Shown: positions 36,092 through 45,716 of the stretch, piece by piece
Layout: every line of letters begins with the position of its first letter
Numbering within the stretch: the stretch's first letter is position 1
DNA from: Variimorphobacter saccharofermentans
GTDB taxonomy: Bacteria; Bacillota; Clostridia; Lachnospirales; Lachnospiraceae
Length of the DNA: 64,000 nt
Direction of reading: 5' to 3'
Assembly: GCF_014174405.1 (NCBI RefSeq)
Contig: NZ_JACEGA010000001.1
Location: 1,386,001 to 1,450,000 of the forward strand
The notes under the pieces: model-generated
What the model saw: only the letters and a program-made list of their open reading frames with translations
Told to the model about the DNA's origin: nothing
The model's database searches: none
Translations under genes and position numbers: made by a program

Positions 36092-36676
36092 ATGAAAAAG
36101 ATTATTACCATTAGCCGTGAATTTGGTGCCGGCGGAGGAGAGATAGGGCGAAATGTAGCGAAGGCTCTGAATTACGAATATTTCGATAAAGAGATAATTC
36201 TAAAGACTGCCAGAGAATACAATATTGATGTGAATAGCCTATTGAGATGGGATGAAAAGGTTCCGATGGATTTTGGGTTTGCTCAAAGCCTGTTTGATTT
36301 TTATAATAAGCCGTTAAGCGAAAAACTATTTGATGCCCAGAAACAAGTGATTAAACGGATTGGTGAAGCCGGTAATTGTGTTATTGTCGGACGTAATGCC
36401 AATACCATACTTAAGGAATTTGATTACGGACTTCATATATTCATCCATGCGGACCCTGGTTGGCGTCTGGAACGGATGAAGGCGAAAATGCCAGATGCGA
36501 CTGAAGCAAAAATTAGTGAGGAAATGAGTAGGATAGATAAAATGCGCAGAAAATTCTGCTTTTACTATACTAATACGGAATTCGGGGTGGCAGATTATTA
36601 TGATCTATGCCTGAATACATCAAAGCTTGGAATTGATGCCTGTGTGGATATCATATGTCACATTGCGAATCAATAA
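36092..36676 (+). CDS. Cytidylate kinase-like family protein
   Basis: A 194-residue P-loop protein of the cytidylate-kinase-like group common in clostridia; substrate unknown. The N-terminal phosphate-binding segment is ISREFGAGGGEIGRNVA, and a later GRNANTIL and RMKAKMPDATEAKISEEMSRIDKMRRKF lid region is characteristic. ATG at 36092 follows GGAGGG; the TTG at 36077 would precede that site. Likely last gene of the amino-acid transporter operon, an association whose meaning is unclear. Confidence 0.85.
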   Translation: MKKIITISREFGAGGGEIGRNVAKALNYEYFDKEIILKTAREYNIDVNSLLRWDEKVPMDFGFAQSLFDFYNKPLSEKLFDAQKQVIKRIGEAGNCVIVGRNANTILKEFDYGLHIFIHADPGWRLERMKAKMPDATEAKISEEMSRIDKMRRKFCFYYTNTEFGVADYYDLCLNTSKLGIDACVDIICHIANQ

Positions 36677-36718
36677 TAGGAGTGATACTCCTGAATACTA
36701 ATACCAGCATAAGAATAC

Positions 36719-36796
36719 TGGCTGTTGTAAGATGAAGCCGCGGGATATTATGTTAAGTAATAATCCCTGACACTCATTTGACAACAGCCATTTTTA
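36719..36796 (+). terminator. Terminator after the cytidylate-kinase-like gene
   Basis: Outer stem TGGCTGTTGT (36719-36728) / ACAACAGCCA (36781-36790), inner stem GGGAT-TTAT / ATAATCCC, then TTTTTA. Confidence 0.85.
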
Positions 36797-36871
36797 GATT
36801 ATCGTATAAAATCGCATTGCTCCTATGTTTCATCTTGTATCAATCACTTTTTAAGAGCATTCGTTTGTATA

Positions 36872-37093
36872 TTACTCATTTTCTGACAATTCTTCAAGTA
36901 AGCCAAGAATCTTTGGCGTACAGCGACGACCACCACAGGGTCCAGAACCGGCTCCGGTTGCCTTTTGCACTTCCTGTATTGATGTGGCACCCTCTCGAAT
37001 TACTTTTTTTATAGTGGATCGGGGGATTCCCTTGCATATACATACCTTTGTCATCTTATCCAGAATTTCTGAATTTAAATCTGTGTTATCCAT
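36872..37093 (-). CDS. BFD-like [2Fe-2S]-binding protein
   Basis: A 73-residue protein with the four-cysteine pattern of bacterioferritin-associated-ferredoxin-like domains: VCICKGIP and, 33 residues on, GPCGGRRC. Such domains bind a [2Fe-2S] cluster and act as small redox or iron-handling modules. The start at 37093 (MDNTDLNSEIL) is preceded on the minus strand by AGGAGA at proper distance; the longer frame to 37165 is unsupported. Isolated gene; the 345 bases to the next gene hold no further feature I can support. Confidence 0.88.
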   Translation of the reverse strand: MDNTDLNSEILDKMTKVCICKGIPRSTIKKVIREGATSIQEVQKATGAGSGPCGGRRCTPKILGLLEELSENE

Positions 37094-37438
37094 ATACGTT
37101 CTCCTATTCTTGTATGAGGAATAGATACCTGTTAAATTCGCATCCTCTATGTTCCGTGTTATCATTCAAATCCAATATTAAGATTAATATGTATGAAGTA
37201 AGTTATCTGGCTTATAAAGATTACTCCTATTATTTTACCTCTTTCTTATGTTTTTATCCAGTGTTATCATCCAATTATTGAATATACATGATTTATTGAA
37301 GTTCTAGAAGCTCCGTACTATAGGGAGAATATTATCTGGATTCGTATCAGAAATTATGCTAATATAACTTAGTAGATCAATGAATTTTAATAGACGTACG
37401 AGGATGCTAACCCGATTTATATATGAAAGGAACTTAAC

Positions 37439-38104
37439 ATGGAGAGACAGGTTCGACTCGAAGAGATTTCTGATGGAAGAAAATATGGTTTGAATGATAT
37501 GGTCAGAGCAGATTGTAATGGTTGTGAAGGATGCTCTGCATGCTGTCAGGGTATGGGGAATTCTATAACACTCGATCCCCTGGATATCTACAATTTAACC
37601 ATCAACCTAAATATGACCTTCGAGGAGTTTTTGGCTGATAGAATTGAGTTAAGTGTAATAGATGGAATCATTCTGCCACATTTAAAAATGGTAGGTCATC
37701 AGGAGCGCTGCGTGTTCCTAAATGAGAAAGGCAGATGTGATATTCATGCGTTCCGACCGGGTATCTGTAGGTTATTTCCCCTTGGCAGGTGTTATGATGA
37801 GAATAACCTGTACTATATTCTGCAAATCCATGAATGTAAAAAAAGTACGAAATCAAAAGTAAAAGTCCAAAAGTGGATCGATATTCCTGATATTAAGAAA
37901 AATGAGCAGTTTATTTTAGAATGGCATAATTTAATGAAACGAGCAAGGAATATTATAGCGCAGGTAAATAATAATAAAATGAAAGAGCTGAATATGTTTC
38001 TGTTAAATACATTCTTTGTTACGCCATACGATCCCCAGACAGATTTTTATTCTCAGTTTCATGAGCGGCATAAAATGGCTCTGAGAAATGTGAATAATAG
38101 TTAG
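37439..38104 (+). CDS. YkgJ-family cysteine-cluster protein
   Basis: A 221-residue protein with the zinc/iron-binding cysteine cluster of the YkgJ (CxxCxxCC) family: CNGCEGCSACCQGMG near residue 25, then CVFLNEKGRCDIHAFRPGICRLFPLG and a final ECKK. Function in the cell is not established; family members are often linked to metal binding. AAAGGA precedes the ATG. It is followed after 44 bases by the GH43 gene on the same strand but looks functionally unrelated. Confidence 0.87.
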   Translation: MERQVRLEEISDGRKYGLNDMVRADCNGCEGCSACCQGMGNSITLDPLDIYNLTINLNMTFEEFLADRIELSVIDGIILPHLKMVGHQERCVFLNEKGRCDIHAFRPGICRLFPLGRCYDENNLYYILQIHECKKSTKSKVKVQKWIDIPDIKKNEQFILEWHNLMKRARNIIAQVNNNKMKELNMFLLNTFFVTPYDPQTDFYSQFHERHKMALRNVNNS

Positions 38105-38148
38105 TTTATGATGATTAAGAATACGATTAAGACAGGAGGATTTAAAGG

Positions 38149-39693
38149 ATGAAGAATCCAATTATTTGGTCAGACTTTCCGGACCCTGATGTTATTCGAG
38201 TGGAGGATACCTATTATATGATCAGCACCACCATGCATTTTATGCCGGGTGGTGTTATAATGCGATCATACGATTTGGTACACTGGGAGATCGTCAGCTA
38301 TGTGTTTGATAAACTGGACAGCACCCCCGAACAGAAGCTGGAAGGAAAGCATGGCATTTACGGAAAAGGAATGTGGGCAGCATCTCTACGATATCATAAA
38401 GGGATGTATTACGTAGTGTTTGTAGCAAACGATACCGGAAAGACCTACTTGTATCAATCGGAAGATATTATGGGACCATGGCGGAAGCAGAATATAGAAG
38501 GCTTTTATCATGATTGTTCAATCTTGTTCGATGATGATGACAGAGTCTACATAGTATATGGAAATACACAGATTCATCTGACAGAATTGAAGTCAGATCT
38601 TACTGGCCCGAAACCAGGCGGACTAAACCGTATTATTATTACTGATAATAATGATGTCGATTTAGGCTATGAAGGGTCACATTTATATAAAATTAATGGG
38701 AAATACTATATTTTTATGATACACTGGCTTTCCACAGGATCAAAGAGAAGAACAGAAAGCTGTTATGTATCCGACTCTCTGGAAGGGGAATTTATCGGAA
38801 AAGATGTAGTGGATGATGATATGAATTACCACAATTCAGGTGTTGCTCAGGGTGGAATAGTCGACACACCGGACGGAGAGTGGTATGCTATGTTATTCCA
38901 GGATCATGGAGCGGTAGGACGTATTCCTGTCTTAATTCCTGTTCATTGGGAAGATGATTTCCCTGTATTCGGAGAAAATGGCAAAGTGCCAATTGAAGTG
39001 GATGTAAGAAGTAGCCGTCCTAATTACGAGTATGAGCCATTGATGAGCAGTGATGATTTTCACTATATCCCCGATAAAGAGGGAAGAGTCAGTTTAAAGA
39101 AAGTATGGCAGTGGAATCATGAACCGATTCACCAGCTATGGTCTGTAACCGAGAGACCCGGGGCATATCGCATTTATTCAGGAAAGCTAAGTTCCAATGT
39201 TCAGCTCGCTCAAAATACCTTGACTCAACGTATGTTCGGCCCTGAGTGTGAGGCGATGGTAACCGTGGATGGCAGTGCCTTAAGAGATGGAGATTTTGCG
39301 GGAATATGCGCATTACAGGGATGCTATGGATGGATTGCGTTAACGAAGGAGAACGGAGCATATTATCTGGTTATGCGTGCTAAGGAATTAGATCCAGCGG
39401 ATGGTATCTGGGGTAATCCTGAGGGGGATCAGAATCCGGGTGTAGAATTCGGAAGAGTTCCTTTGGATACTAATCGGATAAGGCTTAAGCTTAGAGCCAA
39501 TTTTGTGGACAATATTGATGAAGTGAACTTTTACTACGAGAAGGACGGAGAATGGCTAAAGCTAGGAATTACACATAAGCTCTATTTCCGTTTGGATCAC
39601 TTTGTCGGCTGCCGGGTTGGATTATTCCTGTTTTCTACCAATGAAACAGGGGGTATGGCGGAATTCGAGGATTTTGCTTATAACATTATATAA
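38149..39693 (+). CDS. GH43-family beta-xylosidase/arabinofuranosidase
   Basis: A 514-residue intracellular glycosidase. Five-bladed propeller with base Asp12 (SDFPDPDVIRV), pKa-modulating Asp122 (HDCSILFDDDDRVYIVYG) and acid Glu175 (GYEGSHLYK), followed by a C-terminal beta-sandwich (from about residue 320) common in two-domain GH43 xylosidases. No signal peptide, as for the GH8 and GH3 enzymes upstream, so it probably completes breakdown of imported xylo- or arabinoxylo-oligosaccharides. AGGAGG lies before the ATG. Confidence 0.92.
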   Translation: MKNPIIWSDFPDPDVIRVEDTYYMISTTMHFMPGGVIMRSYDLVHWEIVSYVFDKLDSTPEQKLEGKHGIYGKGMWAASLRYHKGMYYVVFVANDTGKTYLYQSEDIMGPWRKQNIEGFYHDCSILFDDDDRVYIVYGNTQIHLTELKSDLTGPKPGGLNRIIITDNNDVDLGYEGSHLYKINGKYYIFMIHWLSTGSKRRTESCYVSDSLEGEFIGKDVVDDDMNYHNSGVAQGGIVDTPDGEWYAMLFQDHGAVGRIPVLIPVHWEDDFPVFGENGKVPIEVDVRSSRPNYEYEPLMSSDDFHYIPDKEGRVSLKKVWQWNHEPIHQLWSVTERPGAYRIYSGKLSSNVQLAQNTLTQRMFGPECEAMVTVDGSALRDGDFAGICALQGCYGWIALTKENGAYYLVMRAKELDPADGIWGNPEGDQNPGVEFGRVPLDTNRIRLKLRANFVDNIDEVNFYYEKDGEWLKLGITHKLYFRLDHFVGCRVGLFLFSTNETGGMAEFEDFAYNII

Positions 39694-39725
39694 TTTGAAG
39701 CATTAACAGTGCAATGGAGAATGAC

Positions 39726-40874
39726 ATGATTAACAGTGAGATAATTGAAATCAGAAAGCAATTCAAGCATGAAAACTGCGCCATCACAAAGGTAAGCGGT
39801 TGTTATGTGGATGGAGAGAAAGTAATTAAAACAAAGTTTACCGAATCCTTTCTTTGTCTTCCGGAGGAAGAAACCTTCAAATATTTTGAAATATTTAAGA
39901 AAACCTTATCTGGTACAATCGGCAAGAACCTAATTAATATGGATTTTCCGACGGAGACTGAATTTAATGGTGGTACCCAGGAGTTCCTTCTTAAACTAAG
40001 AGACAGTGAGTTGAAGGACGAAACCCTTTTGGATGAGTTTTATGATAAGGTAATTCAAATGTATGATTATACTGGGAATTATTTGATATTACTATTATAT
40101 GCTGCCTATGATGTTCCCGGTAAAACAGGTGATAGAATAATGATGGACGATGCATCGGAGGAAGTTTACCGCTATATTCTGTGTAGTATCTGTCCCGTGA
40201 ATCTTTCAAAGCCGGGATTAAGCTACCATGAGGATACGAACCAAATTCAAAAACGAATTCAGGACTGGGTAGTTGGAATGCCTAATAATGGCTTCCTATT
40301 CCCTGCATTTAATGATCGTAGCACAGATATACATAGTATATTATATTACTCAAAGGATTCAGAGGAATTACATGACGACTTTATTAACCAGCTACTGGGA
40401 TGTGAAGTTCCTTTATCAGCCGGAGGCCAGAAGGAAACCTTTCAGACCCTAATAAAGGAGACTCTCGGAGATGAATGTGAGTATGAGATTGTGAAAAACA
40501 TTCATGAAAAGCTGAATGAAATCATTGTGGAACACAAGGAAAAGGAAATACCCGAACCGTTGGTCTTAGATAAAACAGAAGTGAAGAGTATATTTGCAGA
40601 AAGTGGAGTTGAGGAAGACAAATTAGAAGAGTTCGATAAAAACTTTGATAAAGTAACAGGAGAAAATGTATCTTTATTGGCTGCAAATGTAACAAACACA
40701 AGAGTGTTTGAAGTGAAGACGCCTGATGTGATTATTAAAGTAAATCCGGATCGAACGGAATTAGTGGAGACAAAAATAGTAGATGGTCGCAGATGTCTGG
40801 TAATTGAGATTACCGATCAGGTAGAGGTCAATGGTATTTCGGTGAAAACCAGCTGTAATAGTAGAGTAGATTAA
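39726..40874 (+). CDS. DUF4317 family protein
   Basis: A 382-residue cytoplasmic protein of the clostridial DUF4317 family; no function is established. Conserved segments: ENCAITKVSGCYVDGEKV, FKKTLSGTIGKNLINMDFP, ILCSICPVNLSKPGLSYH and MPNNGFLFPAFNDRSTDIHS. Start at 39726 follows TGGAG by six bases; the ATG at 39714 would include that site. It lies 32 bases after the GH43 gene and may share its transcript. Confidence 0.9.
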   Translation: MINSEIIEIRKQFKHENCAITKVSGCYVDGEKVIKTKFTESFLCLPEEETFKYFEIFKKTLSGTIGKNLINMDFPTETEFNGGTQEFLLKLRDSELKDETLLDEFYDKVIQMYDYTGNYLILLLYAAYDVPGKTGDRIMMDDASEEVYRYILCSICPVNLSKPGLSYHEDTNQIQKRIQDWVVGMPNNGFLFPAFNDRSTDIHSILYYSKDSEELHDDFINQLLGCEVPLSAGGQKETFQTLIKETLGDECEYEIVKNIHEKLNEIIVEHKEKEIPEPLVLDKTEVKSIFAESGVEEDKLEEFDKNFDKVTGENVSLLAANVTNTRVFEVKTPDVIIKVNPDRTELVETKIVDGRRCLVIEITDQVEVNGISVKTSCNSRVD

Positions 40875-40890
40875 TTACATAATATCGATA

Positions 40891-40934
40891 CAATTCATAA
40901 TGATATAATTCATAATAATATAATTCATAATAAT
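40891..40934 (+). repeat. Three 15-bp AT-rich tandem repeats
   Basis: ATAATTCATAATAAT at 40905-40919 and 40920-40934, preceded by a diverged CAATTCATAATGAT at 40891-40904. Between the DUF4317 stop and its terminator. Confidence 0.75.
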
Positions 40935-40951
40935 ATAATGCTGACAAGATA

Positions 40952-41042
40952 AGTGGTACTATCCTATTTCATAACAGGATCTTAATATATGAATATATAT
41001 TCTGATCATTTCTTATGAGATAGGATGGTACTACTTTTTATT
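40952..41042 (+). terminator. Terminator after the DUF4317 gene
   Basis: Long stem AGTGGTACTATCCTAT (40952-40967) / ATAGGATGGTACTACT (41020-41035), one G-T pair, extended by TCATAA / TTATGA, then TTTTTATTT. It can also serve the convergent small gene on the minus strand. Confidence 0.85.
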
Positions 41043-41061
41043 TACTTTGCACGTTTTTCCT

Positions 41062-41244
41062 TTACTTTATTTCTCTAGACGGCATTTCAGAGGGGATCAC
41101 CGGTGTGGCAATCGAAGGATCGGGTTGTCCGATTTCTGGGCTATTGCCGATTTCATTTCTTGAAGGGGTATCACCATTCACTGAATTATGAGTACTTGAA
41201 CCTTTTTTAGGGGTGGCTTTACTTTCTTTCATATGATTATTCAT
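41062..41244 (-). CDS. Small hypothetical disordered protein
   Basis: A 60-residue polar protein rich in Ser, Pro, Asn and Thr, without hydrophobic stretch or Cys; predicted unstructured. AGGTTAGGAA lies before the ATG on the minus strand. It is convergent with the DUF4317 gene. I do not recognise a family; it could also be a chance frame. The 470 bases between it and the CAP-domain gene contain AT-rich DNA and the structured leader noted below. Confidence 0.4.
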   Translation of the reverse strand: MNNHMKESKATPKKGSSTHNSVNGDTPSRNEIGNSPEIGQPDPSIATPVIPSEMPSREIK

Positions 41245-41641
41245 CTAGTATTCCTAACCTTTCTGATGTAATATTCTTTGATATACCTGTGGGAGTATGG
41301 AACTTCACAGTTATTCCTATTGTTTACAAATTTCCTGATAATATTCATATGCAACTGTCATTAGATGCACTAGCACAATATTAGATATATTAAAAGCATT
41401 TAATATAAATGTAATAATAATTAAAAAAGCAGTAACAAATATGATGTCTTATCTATAATCATAAATTAAGTATTTTTACCAATTATATAGGGGAGGTGCT
41501 ATTATCGTTATTGCTTATCAAGGCCCGTATTAGCAATGGTTTCTATGTAATAATCAATTAAACTATCATATTTGAACAATGGTAAATAATTTTCTATATA
41601 TTGGAAAAAAGTCGGAAAGAGATGTGAAATCCACCAGTATC

Positions 41642-41710
41642 TAACTATTGAACCCCTATACCGTCTGTGTTAGTCTAAGGGAGCAGCAGATAGTTACCAA
41701 AAAGGAGGTA
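41642..41710 (+). promoter_or_regulatory. Structured leader directly before the CAP-domain gene
   Basis: TAACTAT (41642-41648) can pair with ATAGTTA (41690-41696), enclosing CCCCTA / TAAGGG; the AAGGAGG ribosome binding site begins about six bases after the right arm. No known riboswitch consensus was recognised. Confidence 0.35.
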
Positions 41711-41716
41711 CACAAT

Positions 41717-42955
41717 ATGAAACGATTTATATTAACATCGCTATGTACACTAGGATTGTCACTACTGGGTGCATTTGGTGCAAACCAAAATCGAATAGAT
41801 TTTCATAAGGAAATGAGCACAAATAACAACACTACAAGCGTAGAACAAAATGTTACAAATCCTATAGAAGAGACAGTTGTCCCAAATGACAATATAAATA
41901 CAGTCGAAGAAAACACATCCACAGCTACAGCCAATGTAAATGAGGCCACCCCTCAAAATGTGGAGCAAAAAAATACAGAGGCAGCAGTGATCAATGATGC
42001 TGCAACAGATAACATGGTTAATGAAAGAAGCAAGACAGATAGCACAGCTATAAATGATTTAGATAATGCAGAATTCAAAGATGACGATAAGTCAGAGAGC
42101 AAGAGTACAGAGGCGGATGAGGATAAAATTCCATATACAGAAGAGAGGAATGTAACGAATCAGTCGGCGGTAAAAAAGGAAAAAGAAGCTGTGATTGATC
42201 AAAAGGTGATCAAGAACGAACAGATATATATATATAAGAATGTAGACTTGTCACAGTGTGATTCAGTCAATGAAGTTGTGAGTAAATTACAGAAGAATGG
42301 ATATTCCAATATAACTAAGGGCAATATCCAGAATATAAAAGGACTAGAAGAGATATTAAATATGATCCAGGGATCCGGGTCTAAGAATAACACACAATCT
42401 ACTCCCACAGCAAAACCGGAACCTACTTCAAAGCCTGCACCTACAACAAAGCCTGCACCTACAACAAAACCGGCACCTACAACAAAGCCGACACCTACTA
42501 CAGTACCGGCTCCGACAAAGAAACCGGAAGCGACGAAGCCTACCACCAAGCCTGCTCCTACGACTGCGCCTTCATCAAATACAAGCAATTATGCCAATGA
42601 GGTATTACGTTTAGTAAATCAGGAACGTGCAAACGCAGGTTTATCAGCGTTAACCACGAACTCAACAATAACCTCAGCAGCCAATAAACGTGCACAGGAA
42701 ATTGTGCAGTCCTTCTCCCATACAAGACCGAACGGTACAAGCTTTTCAACTGTATTAAAAGAATATGGGGTGTCCTATAGGACCTCCGGTGAGAATATCG
42801 CATATGGACAGAAATCTCCTCAGGAAGTTGTAACTGGATGGATGAATTCTCCAGGTCATAGAGCCAATATTCTGAATGCAAACTTTAATACGATCGGTAT
42901 CGGGGTTTATCAGAAGAACGGAACCATCTACTGGACACAGTTATTCACGAATTAA
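41717..42955 (+). CDS. Secreted CAP-domain (SCP/YkwD-like) protein
   Basis: A 412-residue exported protein: signal peptide (FILTSLCTLGLSLLGAFG), an acidic Asn/Glu/Thr-rich region of about 170 residues, a spacer, a Pro-Thr-Lys repeat linker (PAPTTK units, about 235-290), and a C-terminal CAP domain (VLRLVNQERANAGLSAL, FSHTRPNGTSF, SGENIAYGQKSPQEVVTGWMNSPGHRANIL). Bacterial YkwD-type proteins are secreted and linked to wall or spore surfaces; biochemical role unknown. ATG at 41717 with AAGGAGG upstream is preferred to the frame's first ATG at 41648. Confidence 0.92.
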   Translation: MKRFILTSLCTLGLSLLGAFGANQNRIDFHKEMSTNNNTTSVEQNVTNPIEETVVPNDNINTVEENTSTATANVNEATPQNVEQKNTEAAVINDAATDNMVNERSKTDSTAINDLDNAEFKDDDKSESKSTEADEDKIPYTEERNVTNQSAVKKEKEAVIDQKVIKNEQIYIYKNVDLSQCDSVNEVVSKLQKNGYSNITKGNIQNIKGLEEILNMIQGSGSKNNTQSTPTAKPEPTSKPAPTTKPAPTTKPAPTTKPTPTTVPAPTKKPEATKPTTKPAPTTAPSSNTSNYANEVLRLVNQERANAGLSALTTNSTITSAANKRAQEIVQSFSHTRPNGTSFSTVLKEYGVSYRTSGENIAYGQKSPQEVVTGWMNSPGHRANILNANFNTIGIGVYQKNGTIYWTQLFTN

Positions 42956-42991
42956 TCATAAATAAATTTGTGTAGATATCGGAATTACTAG

Positions 42992-43032
42992 GAAGCAAGT
43001 GAGCATATAACTAACTGCCCACTTGCTTCTTT
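42992..43032 (+). terminator. Terminator after the CAP-domain gene
   Basis: GAAGCAAGTG (42992-43001) / CACTTGCTTC (43020-43029), short TTT tail. Confidence 0.7.
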
Positions 43033-43212
43033 ACATAACAGGATAACCATATATTACCATTTGGTTTGGCATAAAATGTTATGGTTATACATAAACTGTC
43101 GAACACTTATATTTGATTATTTGAGAAAAATAAGTTAATATATGAATTGTAAATAAATGGATATTATAACACTTGCCAAATATAATGTAGAGACACAGAG
43201 GATGTTGAATAG

Positions 43213-44949
43213 ATGAAAGATATGAAAGCTAAGTATCATGAATTGATTCGAAAATACGAAAAAAGAATTACTGTTAGCAATATTCTAGTACTATACCGGT
43301 ATTTATCCTTTGTGGTAACCTTGTTGTTCTATTATATCACAGCACCTCAAAAGGATATTGCTCATCGACTTGTGATTATTGCAGGTATGGTACTGGCTTA
43401 TATTACATTAACTCTTCTTTATTTTAACAATCGATCCAATAAGACTAGAATCTTCATACTTGGTATAGTGGAAACAATTGAAAACAGTATTATCATTGTC
43501 ATTTCTGGTGGATTTGCCAGCCCATTTCTATGGTTTTATATAAGTTCCGTTTTTATTGCAGCAGTTGAATTATCCCATTTAACTGCTGTGATTTTTGCAG
43601 GTGTATACTTTGTCTCGGCAATTGTATCAACTTTATATGTATTTGCACCAAACCATAACTATGATTTGATACGGTTGTACCTTAATACAGCAATAAGCTA
43701 TATCATGGTGGTGGAAGGTATACTTCAGCTAATTCGTTATGCAGTTAAGGTGGAAGATAAAACGGATATCTTATCAACGATCAACATGGAATTAAAGGAA
43801 GCAAAGCTAAAGGTTGAAAAGACATTAAAGTACTGTATCGAAATATATGAGACAGTTAATATTTTCAACCTTCACAAGAATGATAACATACTTCAGGAAT
43901 TAACCAGTCATATGAAGTATTTAACCGGTGTGGAGCAAATTCTGTTTATCCGTCTGACTCCAAATGAAAAAAGGGGTACCTATACGGCTTGCGGACTGAA
44001 AGAAGAAGAGGAAGAGAAAATTGTTTTATATACCATGGATTTATTGGAACGAGAATCGGAGGAACATACTTCAGGCTATTATCGCTTTGATGATAAGATA
44101 CTTTCAATTCATTTTGTGATGTACGATGACGATCCCTGCGGGGTATTTGTATTAGTGTCAAACGTAAAGTGGAACATATATAAATACGAACAGGGGGAAA
44201 GGCAATTTATCAATACGAAGGAAGAAATCTTCGATCAGAATCGGGTAATGCCTATTTTTATGAAGATTGCAGGAATTATTGTTAAAAGGTTAGAAATTGA
44301 CGAAATGGAAGAACAGCTATTGATCAGTGAAGAGCAAAACCGAATTGCTAATGAAATTCATGATATTGCTCTTCAAAAGCTATTTGCAATTTCCTGTAAA
44401 CTTTATGTCCTAAGTGCAGCGAATCAGAATATGGAACTGCAGAATTTAAAAAAAGAATTATTTGATGTGAAGCAATCCATTGATATTACCATGAAGGAGC
44501 TTCGAGAAGCAATATACGGATTTTCGTGGGATAAACAGGGAGTGGATACCTTTAGGATTAAGCTTGAGAAGTATACTGAGGATATACGTACCTTACATGG
44601 GGTAGAAGCATATACCGTAATAGAAGGCGATACACAAAAGATTACAGCTAACCGTAAAAATGGCTTATATCGTGTGATATGTGAAGCTATGAATAATGCG
44701 GTTAGGCATGGAAAAGCAAGACATATTAACGTAAAAATAGTAATCGATAATTCATGTGCTGACATACGGATAACTGATGATGGAACTGGATTTGACTACA
44801 ATGATTATATGCATAAGGATGATAAGGGTCTTGGACTTAGCAATATCTATCGCATTGTAGATTTATTGAATGGACATGTAGAAATAAATACTCAGATCAT
44901 GGGAGGCACAGAAATAATTATGTCCATTCCCTGCAGATCCGCAGCTTAA
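43213..44949 (+). CDS. Sensor histidine kinase, NarL/DegS type (HisKA_3)
   Basis: A 578-residue membrane kinase. Five or six hydrophobic segments fill about residues 25-175 (integral-membrane sensor), then a coiled region, a GAF-like middle (about 210-350), and a HisKA_3 dimerisation domain with phospho-acceptor His383 (NRIANEIHDIALQKL), then HATPase_c (EAMNNAVRHGKA, DDGTGFD, GLGLSNIYRIV). It heads the SipW-type locus, 63 bases before its response regulator. Confidence 0.92.
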   Translation: MKDMKAKYHELIRKYEKRITVSNILVLYRYLSFVVTLLFYYITAPQKDIAHRLVIIAGMVLAYITLTLLYFNNRSNKTRIFILGIVETIENSIIIVISGGFASPFLWFYISSVFIAAVELSHLTAVIFAGVYFVSAIVSTLYVFAPNHNYDLIRLYLNTAISYIMVVEGILQLIRYAVKVEDKTDILSTINMELKEAKLKVEKTLKYCIEIYETVNIFNLHKNDNILQELTSHMKYLTGVEQILFIRLTPNEKRGTYTACGLKEEEEEKIVLYTMDLLERESEEHTSGYYRFDDKILSIHFVMYDDDPCGVFVLVSNVKWNIYKYEQGERQFINTKEEIFDQNRVMPIFMKIAGIIVKRLEIDEMEEQLLISEEQNRIANEIHDIALQKLFAISCKLYVLSAANQNMELQNLKKELFDVKQSIDITMKELREAIYGFSWDKQGVDTFRIKLEKYTEDIRTLHGVEAYTVIEGDTQKITANRKNGLYRVICEAMNNAVRHGKARHINVKIVIDNSCADIRITDDGTGFDYNDYMHKDDKGLGLSNIYRIVDLLNGHVEINTQIMGGTEIIMSIPCRSAA

Positions 44950-45012
44950 TATCAATTATCAATAAGAGCACTTGAATGAAAACACAGCTTGTAGATGGGG
45001 GATGATGACAAT

Positions 45013-45633
45013 ATGAATATACTTGTTGTGGATGATCATCCGTTAGTACGGAGAGGAATTATTGAAATATTAGCAATGGAAATGACCGAAAATGAGATTA
45101 AAGAGGCAGATACCATTGAAGGTGCAATGAGAATTTTAAGAATGCATCCAATCAATATGCTGATTATTGACTTGCATCTGGGAAATGAAAATGGGTTTGA
45201 TCTCATTGAAAAAGCAAGATTAAATAGTACAAAGTATAAATATGTTATATTGACCTCTTCTAATAATTATCTGGATTTTAAGAGAGCGAGACAGATGGAG
45301 GTTGATGGTTATATTTTAAAGGATGCTTTTGTGGAGGACATTCTTTATGCGATCAAAGTGATTCATCGTGGAGAAAGATACTATTCACCGCAACTTGTCA
45401 ACAAATCATTTTGTAATGAACCAAAGGAGATACAGACTTTGACGGAACGAGAGAAGGAGGTTTTATCTCAATTAAGCAAAGGATTTACTAATCTGCAGAT
45501 CAGTGATGCACTTTTTATATCGGAAGGAACAGCCAAAAAGCATGTCAGCAACATATTGGGAAAGCTGAATCTGAGAAACCGTACAGAAGCAGTTCTCTTT
45601 GCACGAAATCTATATGGGGTTAATCGGAGATAG
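45013..45633 (+). CDS. NarL/FixJ-family response regulator
   Basis: A 206-residue regulator. Receiver with DDH, phospho-acceptor Asp53 (LIIDLHLGNENG) and Lys in ILKDAF; LuxR-type helix-turn-helix (LTEREKEVLSQLSKGFTNLQI, SEGTAKKHVSNILGKL). Start at 45013 is chosen since GGGGGATG lies upstream. Followed by the SipW-type secreted proteins on the same strand, so it probably controls them. Confidence 0.94.
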   Translation: MNILVVDDHPLVRRGIIEILAMEMTENEIKEADTIEGAMRILRMHPINMLIIDLHLGNENGFDLIEKARLNSTKYKYVILTSSNNYLDFKRARQMEVDGYILKDAFVEDILYAIKVIHRGERYYSPQLVNKSFCNEPKEIQTLTEREKEVLSQLSKGFTNLQISDALFISEGTAKKHVSNILGKLNLRNRTEAVLFARNLYGVNRR

Positions 45634-45716
45634 AAAGAATTGAATTGCTAATTGGTATAATGCGGCTGAAAGTCATCACACATCAACAAGAATGCCTTAG
45701 GCAGAATGGAGGAAGA

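Noticed and set aside
42199..42588. 129-residue minus-strand ORF rich in Gly/Val
   Set aside because: Antisense of the Pro-Thr-Lys linker repeats of the CAP-domain gene; low-complexity shadow.
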